Shown piece by piece: positions 13,639-18,261 of a stretch of 18,261 bases of DNA (position 1 is its first letter; each line of letters begins with the position of its first letter). Under the pieces are notes generated by a model that saw only the letters and a list, made by a program, of their open reading frames with translations, had not been told where the DNA came from and ran no database searches. The position numbers were made by a program, and so were the translations under genes. Origin of the DNA: Dehalococcoidia bacterium (lineage in GTDB: Bacteria; Chloroflexota; Dehalococcoidia; Lucifugimonadales; UBA3495). Where the stretch lies: contig JAJDXU010000455.1 in assembly GCA_022823105.1 (NCBI GenBank), positions 1 through 18,261 on the forward strand, written 5' to 3'.

Positions 13639-14592
13639 ATGGAAACCGTAGGATTCATTGGTTTGGGAAACATGGGTGGCGGCATGTCCGCAAACGTTCA
13701 GAGGGCTGGCTACCCGATGATCGTGTACGACCTGCGGGAGGAAGCGGCGCTGCCACTGCTGGAGGGCGGAGCGCGCCTGGCCAACACTCCGGCGGAGGTC
13801 GCGGCCGCGAGCGATGTGACGTTTACTTCGCTGCCCGGACCTTACGAGGTTGAAGCCGTATCGACGGGCGCTGAGGGAGTGCTGGAAGGCATCAAGCCCG
13901 GCGGGGTCTACATCGATCTCTCTTCCAGCCGACCGACGTTGATTCGGGAGATTGAGCCAAAATTCCGCGCCAAGGGCTGCCACGTGCTGGATGCACCGGT
14001 CAGCGGCGGAAAGTCCGGGGCAGCGTCGGGCAACCTGGCGGTGATGGTGGGCGGCGACCGTGAGGTGTTCGAGCGAGTGAAGCCGATCCTGGATTCGTTC
14101 GGCGACAAGGTGTTCTACGCCGGCGAGATCGGCGCGGGGAGCGTGGCCAAACTGGTGCACAACATGATCGGGCACAGCGTGAGGCAGGCCATCGCCGAGG
14201 GACTGACGCTGGGAGTGAAAGCCGGAGTCGAGCCGGAGGCGCTGTGGGAGTGCGTGCGGCGCGGTTCGCTGGGTCGGATGCGTGTGCTGCACGAAGGGCT
14301 GGTGCGCACGATGTTCCGAGGAGAGTTTGAGCCGGCGAGCTTCGCGCTGAACCTGGCGTACAAGGACATTTCGCTGGCGACGGAGCTGGCCCGCGAGTAC
14401 GACGTGCCGATGCCCATGTCGACGCTGGCCGAGCAGATCGCATTGCACGCGATGAACCGCGGCTGGGCCGAATCGGACAGCAGCGTAACGGTACGGCTGC
14501 AGGAAGAACAGGCGGGCGTCGAGGTCAGGGCGCCGCATATTGATCCGGCGCGGGCCGGCCGGTTCATCACGACGCATCCGGAGGAGGAGTAG
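13639..14592 (+). CDS. 3-hydroxyisobutyrate dehydrogenase-like NAD(P)-dependent oxidoreductase
   Basis: The 317-residue product is a beta-hydroxyacid dehydrogenase. The Rossmann loop GFIGLGNMGGGMSANV (5-20) binds NAD(P); VYIDLSSSRPT (90-100) and DAPVSGGKSGAASGNLAVMVGG (118-139) form the substrate-binding signature. Lys171 in GAGSVAKLVHNMIG is the catalytic lysine, with Asn175 beside it. The C-terminal half is the helical dimerisation domain. Members oxidise 3-hydroxyisobutyrate, reduce tartronate semialdehyde or reduce succinic semialdehyde; the sequence does not decide which. Asp31 at the end of the second strand (IVYDLREE) suggests NAD preference, an inference. ATG 13639 has GGAG 11 nt upstream and fits the promoter; ATG 13603 is an alternative adding 12 residues. 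The CAP-domain gene starts 12 nt after the stop. Confidence 0.92.
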   Translation: METVGFIGLGNMGGGMSANVQRAGYPMIVYDLREEAALPLLEGGARLANTPAEVAAASDVTFTSLPGPYEVEAVSTGAEGVLEGIKPGGVYIDLSSSRPTLIREIEPKFRAKGCHVLDAPVSGGKSGAASGNLAVMVGGDREVFERVKPILDSFGDKVFYAGEIGAGSVAKLVHNMIGHSVRQAIAEGLTLGVKAGVEPEALWECVRRGSLGRMRVLHEGLVRTMFRGEFEPASFALNLAYKDISLATELAREYDVPMPMSTLAEQIALHAMNRGWAESDSSVTVRLQEEQAGVEVRAPHIDPARAGRFITTHPEEE

Positions 14593-14604
14593 CGAACCCT
14601 AATC

Positions 14605-16224
14605 ATGGGCAAAATCGTTGTCGTCGCGCTGTTGGCGGCGGTCGCCGGCGGCGCGATCGTTTACGGGGTGATGCTGTACATGGGCGATGAGCCCGTCTCA
14701 GTCGCTGATGTTGTCGACAAGGCGCGGGAGGACATCGGAGAGCCGGAGCCCGAAAAACCGGACCCGAGCCCCGCTCCACAGGAGTCCGACGGGTCCACCA
14801 ATCCGGCGGCGGTCAACCGATCGCCACCCCCGGCGGGAGCGCCGACCGGCGCCGCATTGCCGCCACCGACGGCGTCGCCGACCATTGCGCCGACGGTCCC
14901 GGCGTCCTCAGCCCGGGAGGCAGTCGTTGATGCGTTCGCCAATTGCGGCGGCCAGTACTCCGGAGCAGACCGGGAATTCCGGGCGCGGGCCGCAGCGTCG
15001 GCGATTGCCGATGGCCGGCAGAGCGTAGAGGACATTCTGGCGCTGGTCGCGGAGCACTGCGGCGGGGTGACTACCGACGTCACACCTGCGACGGCGCTCT
15101 CACGTGAGCAACCGGCACCGACGGCTGCGCCGGTTCCCACAAGGACAGCGGCGGCAACGCCAATGCCAGCCGGAGATCCTGAAACCGGGTCGGTCGCATC
15201 GCCCGACTTGCGACACATCGAGGCGAAACGCTTCATGCTTGACCTCATCAACGCGGAACGCCGGAACGCAGGCGTGGGCGTTGTGACGCTTGGCGGCAAC
15301 ATAGCTGCGCAGGTGCATGCGGAAGCGGCACTGGATAACTGTTTCTCCGGCCACTGGGGCATGGACGGCCTGAAACCCTACATGCGATACAGCCTAGCCG
15401 GCGGGTATCAGTCCAACGGCGAGAACGGCTCGGGGTTGGACTATTGCATCAAGGCCTCCGACTTCTATCAAGCTAACCAGGGGATTCGACAGGAGATCCA
15501 GCGTTCCATGGAAATCTGGATGCAGAGCCCCGGCCATCGTCGCAACATCCTTGATCCTCGGCACAAGATGGTCAATATCGGCCTGGCGTGGGACGATTAC
15601 AACACGGCGATGTACCAGCATTTTGAAAGGGATTATGTACACTACGACGTAATCCCTCAAATTGCGCACGGTAGCCTCACGATGGCAGGGAACACCCGGA
15701 ACGGCGCGGGATTCGGCCACGCGGAGGATCTGGGTGTGCAGATATATTACGATCCTCCACCGCATCGGCTGACCAGGGGGCAAGTCGCGCGGACCTACTG
15801 CTATGACTACGGCGTGTTGGTGGCGAGTCTCCGGGAACCACTGTCCGGAGGGTATCAATGGACCACGCACGAATTCGAGACCACGCATGATCCGTGCCCG
15901 GACCCATACGATGTCCCAGCGGAAACCCCAGGACCCGGTTCATACGAAGAGGCACACCAGGCATGGCAGGACGCCTATGCAACGAGCCAATCCATGCAAC
16001 GCCAAGCCATCACGGTACCCTGGGTCACTGCGAGCAAATGGCAGGCGAGTGGCACGCAATTCGCTGTAACCGCCAATATCAGCAAGGTCCTCGACCGGCA
16101 CGGCGACGGTGTTTATTCGATAATGGTGTGGGCGAGGATCGACGGGCACGACGAGGTCATATCAGAATATTCCATCTTCCACGGCGTGAAGGCTCCCGAC
16201 TCCTACGGGAACGGGGCTCGCTAG
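14605..16224 (+). CDS. membrane-anchored CAP (SCP/PR-1) domain protein
   Basis: The 539-residue product begins with an uncleaved-looking membrane anchor (about 4-26), then a Pro/Ala/Thr-rich linker. A small helical module with two cysteines follows (about 104-155, Cys114 and Cys152), then a second Pro-rich linker and a CAP domain at about 205-345. CAP landmarks are INAERR, CFSGHWG (His250), NGENGS (Glu273) and SPGHRRNILDP (His311), so the usual His-Glu-His cavity residues are present. The last 190 residues are a beta-rich domain I do not recognise. The protein should face outside the cell or the envelope. Bacterial CAP proteins have been tied to adhesion, lipid or metal binding, but no enzymatic role is established here. 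It starts 12 nt after the dehydrogenase gene, whose 3' end supplies GGAGGAG, so the two are likely cotranscribed without an obvious functional link. Confidence 0.88.
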   Translation: MGKIVVVALLAAVAGGAIVYGVMLYMGDEPVSVADVVDKAREDIGEPEPEKPDPSPAPQESDGSTNPAAVNRSPPPAGAPTGAALPPPTASPTIAPTVPASSAREAVVDAFANCGGQYSGADREFRARAAASAIADGRQSVEDILALVAEHCGGVTTDVTPATALSREQPAPTAAPVPTRTAAATPMPAGDPETGSVASPDLRHIEAKRFMLDLINAERRNAGVGVVTLGGNIAAQVHAEAALDNCFSGHWGMDGLKPYMRYSLAGGYQSNGENGSGLDYCIKASDFYQANQGIRQEIQRSMEIWMQSPGHRRNILDPRHKMVNIGLAWDDYNTAMYQHFERDYVHYDVIPQIAHGSLTMAGNTRNGAGFGHAEDLGVQIYYDPPPHRLTRGQVARTYCYDYGVLVASLREPLSGGYQWTTHEFETTHDPCPDPYDVPAETPGPGSYEEAHQAWQDAYATSQSMQRQAITVPWVTASKWQASGTQFAVTANISKVLDRHGDGVYSIMVWARIDGHDEVISEYSIFHGVKAPDSYGNGAR

Positions 16225-16389
16225 ATTTCATCCGGTTGCGCAGAGTGGTCGAATATTGGCACGTGGCCGCGATGGTGGTGTCAGTTCAAACTTTCAAGTA
16301 ACTGACTGGCAACGTCGTGATCACCCAGAGCCCGATTGCCGGCACGCTCGGATTCTATGCAGCGCGCAACATCAACATGGAGTTAGACA

Positions 16390-16815
16390 ATGCAACTGAA
16401 CACGTACCTGAATTTTGGCGGAAACTGCCGCAGCGCCTTTGAATTTTATCGTTCGCTGTTTGGCGGGGAGTTCACATTCCTGTCGACCTATGCGGATGGT
16501 CCTCCCGACATGCCGCCGATTGCCGTAGAGGAGCAAGATTGGATTATGCACGTATCGTTGCCCATCGGTGAGAGCGAGTTGATGGGCAGCGACGTGTGTT
16601 CGGCCTTTGGCGAGCCGCCCAACCTGGGGAACGGCTATTCGATCAGCATCCATCTGGAGAGCAGAGAGGAGACGGACCGGTTGTTTGCCGGCTTGTCGGA
16701 GGGCGGCACCGTTGCGATGCAACCGGCGGACATGTTCTGGGGAGCCTATTTCGGCATGTGCACCGACCGGTTCGGGGTCCAGTGGATGCTGAATTGCGAA
16801 CAATCCGCCGACTAG
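16390..16815 (+). CDS. PhnB/YjdN-like VOC-family protein
   Basis: The 141-residue product has the glyoxalase/bleomycin-resistance (VOC) fold of the PhnB-like group. It begins with LNTYLNFGGNCRSAFEFYRSLFGGEF, followed by the paired beta-alpha-beta-beta-beta units, and ends with MFWGAYFGMCTDRFGVQWMLNC, the standard closing pattern of this group. Members share a fold but have varied or unknown activities; the name PhnB does not imply phosphonate use. ATG 16390 is supported by GGAG 7 nt upstream. The 165-nt gap after the CAP gene (16225-16389) shows no gene or clear promoter. It converges with the acetyltransferase gene, separated by a hairpin. Confidence 0.92.
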   Translation: MQLNTYLNFGGNCRSAFEFYRSLFGGEFTFLSTYADGPPDMPPIAVEEQDWIMHVSLPIGESELMGSDVCSAFGEPPNLGNGYSISIHLESREETDRLFAGLSEGGTVAMQPADMFWGAYFGMCTDRFGVQWMLNCEQSAD

Positions 16816-16827
16816 CGAGGTATGTAA

Positions 16828-16847
16828 GGGCGAATAGTCATTCGCCC
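16828..16847. terminator. perfect hairpin between convergent genes
   Basis: GGGCGAAT at 16828-16835 pairs exactly with ATTCGCCC at 16840-16847 around an AGTC loop. It sits 13 nt after the VOC stop and 26 nt before the end of the acetyltransferase gene. It is likely a bidirectional terminator, or a REP-type palindrome acting as one; it lacks a T-run. Confidence 0.55.
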
Positions 16848-16872
16848 CCACGTGTCAGGCGGGCCGGCGAAT

Positions 16873-18063
16873 TCAGAAATTGTAGGGCGTCCAGGGTTTG
16901 AGTCTGACGGCAAACATGCGGTCGGCGCGGAGCAGGGCGCCCGGCGTGTGCTCGTCGACGAGTCCGGCGTGGGAGAGTGTGGTGAACGACGTAGCCCCGA
17001 GATAAGCGGAGGCCAGTCCTGCGACGGCAATGGTAATGTCCGGTGAGCCGGCCGTGGGACGGCAGGTTGCGCCTTCGAGCGAGCCGTCAAGTTCGTAGCA
17101 ACGGCTGTTCCACGGACAGAAATCGTCCTCGACACGCAGGGTGAGACGGTCATTGGCCATGTACTGGCGCAGTTCCAGGGTGGCAGCGACGTCAACGATG
17201 CGAACCCAGAGGCCATCGCGGGTGGAGCGCTGCAATCGGCGTGGGTCGGCCAGCATCCAGGGCATGGGATAGTCCACGGGCCGCCGGACAGCTTCGGTGC
17301 GTTCGTGGAGGTCGAGGTCAAAGCAGAATCGCCACAGCGCGGCGGACGCTTCGCGGGTGGCCGCCATGAGCTCGTTGACGATGACGGCGGGCCGTTGCGT
17401 GCGGTAGTTGACGTAGCCGTCGATCCGGCCGTCCTGCATATAGGCGGCGTAGAACACGCCGCCGGGGCCACCCTGGGAGTGGATAGGGTCGCGTGAGTCG
17501 CGGTCCCAGTGGTGCGGAGCCCGCTGGAAAACGCCGGGCCGTCCCTCAGTGCTGCGGCGGAATACATCGGGCAGTCGTTCCGCGATGTCGGAGGGGTCCA
17601 CGAAGACGATCCGGCCCGGACTCTCGTGCGTGCGGGCGTATGCGTTGTGGTGTCTTTCGAGGGTCCACCATTCGTGAACGGAGCCCACTCCGTAGCCGAA
17701 GCGGCCGTAGATGGCGCTCTCGGTGGCGAACAGCGCAGCCAGCGGTTCGCCGCGTTCATGGATGCCGTCAATCTGGTAACGCATCATGCGGGTCATGATG
17801 CCCTGGCGCGTGTGGGTGGGCTGCACCTCGACGTTGGAGACGCCGGCCACGGTGGCGACGCCGCCTGGGACGGACATCTCGAGGAGGTGTGAGTGAGACC
17901 CGCCGACGATTTCGCCATCCTCCACCACTGCAATGGAACGGTCGAGGTCGAAGTGGGGCCGCAGTTCGTCGGGGTCGTGGTTGAAGCGGTTGCCGTGGGC
18001 CCGCGACTCGGTACGCATCCACCGCACGAACTCGTCGGGGTTGATGGGCCTCAATTCCTGCAT
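16873..18063 (-). CDS. Eis-like GNAT-family N-acetyltransferase
   Basis: The 396-residue product matches the Eis layout. A first GNAT domain contains the acetyl-CoA loop region VEVQPTHTRQGIMTRMM (about 79-95) and ALFATESAIYGRFGYG; a second GNAT-like domain covers the middle; and a C-terminal SCP2-like domain spans about 290-396. The tyrosine in AIYGRFGYG corresponds to the catalytic acid of mycobacterial Eis, and the protein ends in Phe, as Eis does, where the terminal carboxylate acts as base. Mycobacterial Eis is 402 residues and acetylates aminoglycosides and protein lysines; the natural substrate here is unknown. ATG 18063 has GGAG 10 nt upstream and fits the conserved start; an ATG at 18156 would add 31 unrelated residues. 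It may be a single-gene unit. Confidence 0.9.
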   Translation of the reverse strand: MQELRPINPDEFVRWMRTESRAHGNRFNHDPDELRPHFDLDRSIAVVEDGEIVGGSHSHLLEMSVPGGVATVAGVSNVEVQPTHTRQGIMTRMMRYQIDGIHERGEPLAALFATESAIYGRFGYGVGSVHEWWTLERHHNAYARTHESPGRIVFVDPSDIAERLPDVFRRSTEGRPGVFQRAPHHWDRDSRDPIHSQGGPGGVFYAAYMQDGRIDGYVNYRTQRPAVIVNELMAATREASAALWRFCFDLDLHERTEAVRRPVDYPMPWMLADPRRLQRSTRDGLWVRIVDVAATLELRQYMANDRLTLRVEDDFCPWNSRCYELDGSLEGATCRPTAGSPDITIAVAGLASAYLGATSFTTLSHAGLVDEHTPGALLRADRMFAVRLKPWTPYNF

Positions 18064-18261
18064 CGGACGCGCGCTCCGGGGGTTAGAATCCCGCAGAATA
18101 TAACGGATTGATTGAGGATGCGCTACCGGGATATTGAACGCCCAGGGCAATCGCATTTGGAATTTTGACGCTCGTCACTCAGGCGCAAACCGGAGTCCAG
18201 AGTCCACCGAATGAAGACAGCGAGCGCGAAAATGCCGATTTCAGGCACTGGATACCGGCGC

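Overview
The window is about 18 kb of high-GC, gene-dense bacterial DNA. It carries 17 supported protein genes, one running off the left edge and one apparently broken by a frameshift. I see no rRNA, tRNA, CRISPR array or insertion sequence. Gene content (DnaD-domain protein coupled to dnaB, class II CCA transferase, flavin-monooxygenase-like acyl-CoA dehydrogenase, Eis-like acetyltransferase, CAP protein, many TTG/GTG starts) most resembles a Chloroflexota genome of the Dehalococcoidia/SAR202 kind. That placement is inferred from gene content, not from a marker phylogeny.

Left block, minus strand (1-4198): rplI, dnaB and a DnaD-domain gene are tightly coupled, giving a ribosomal protein plus replication module with a clear sigma70-type promoter and a GC-rich leader hairpin. 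Upstream lies a speD-speE polyamine pair. The speE product carries thermospermine-synthase-type (ACL5-like) motifs rather than ordinary spermidine synthase motifs.

A 560-bp divergent intergenic region (4199-4760) holds the speD promoter and two adjacent inverted-repeat elements that look like small non-autonomous or REP-type repeats.

Middle block, plus strand (4761-10350): ispG, an acyl-CoA dehydrogenase/flavin monooxygenase-like gene, a FitAB/VapBC-type toxin-antitoxin pair with its own extended -10 promoter, proS, and an RDD-like membrane protein gene whose conserved C-terminus continues in another frame. ispG and proS are often neighbours in related bacteria, so the dehydrogenase and toxin-antitoxin genes look like an insertion between them.

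Right block: minus-strand cca, a 77-residue RING-like zinc protein and a medium-chain dehydrogenase lacking the catalytic zinc ligands (10595-13183). A 455-bp divergent region with promoters facing both ways follows, then a plus-strand beta-hydroxyacid dehydrogenase, a membrane-anchored CAP-domain protein and a PhnB-like VOC protein. Last is a convergent Eis-like acetyltransferase, separated from the VOC gene by a perfect hairpin.

Most genes are ordinary core or accessory genes. The points most worth following are the ACL5-like aminopropyltransferase beside speD, the frameshifted RDD gene, the RING-like small protein, the DnaD-DnaB coupling, and the paired inverted-repeat elements.
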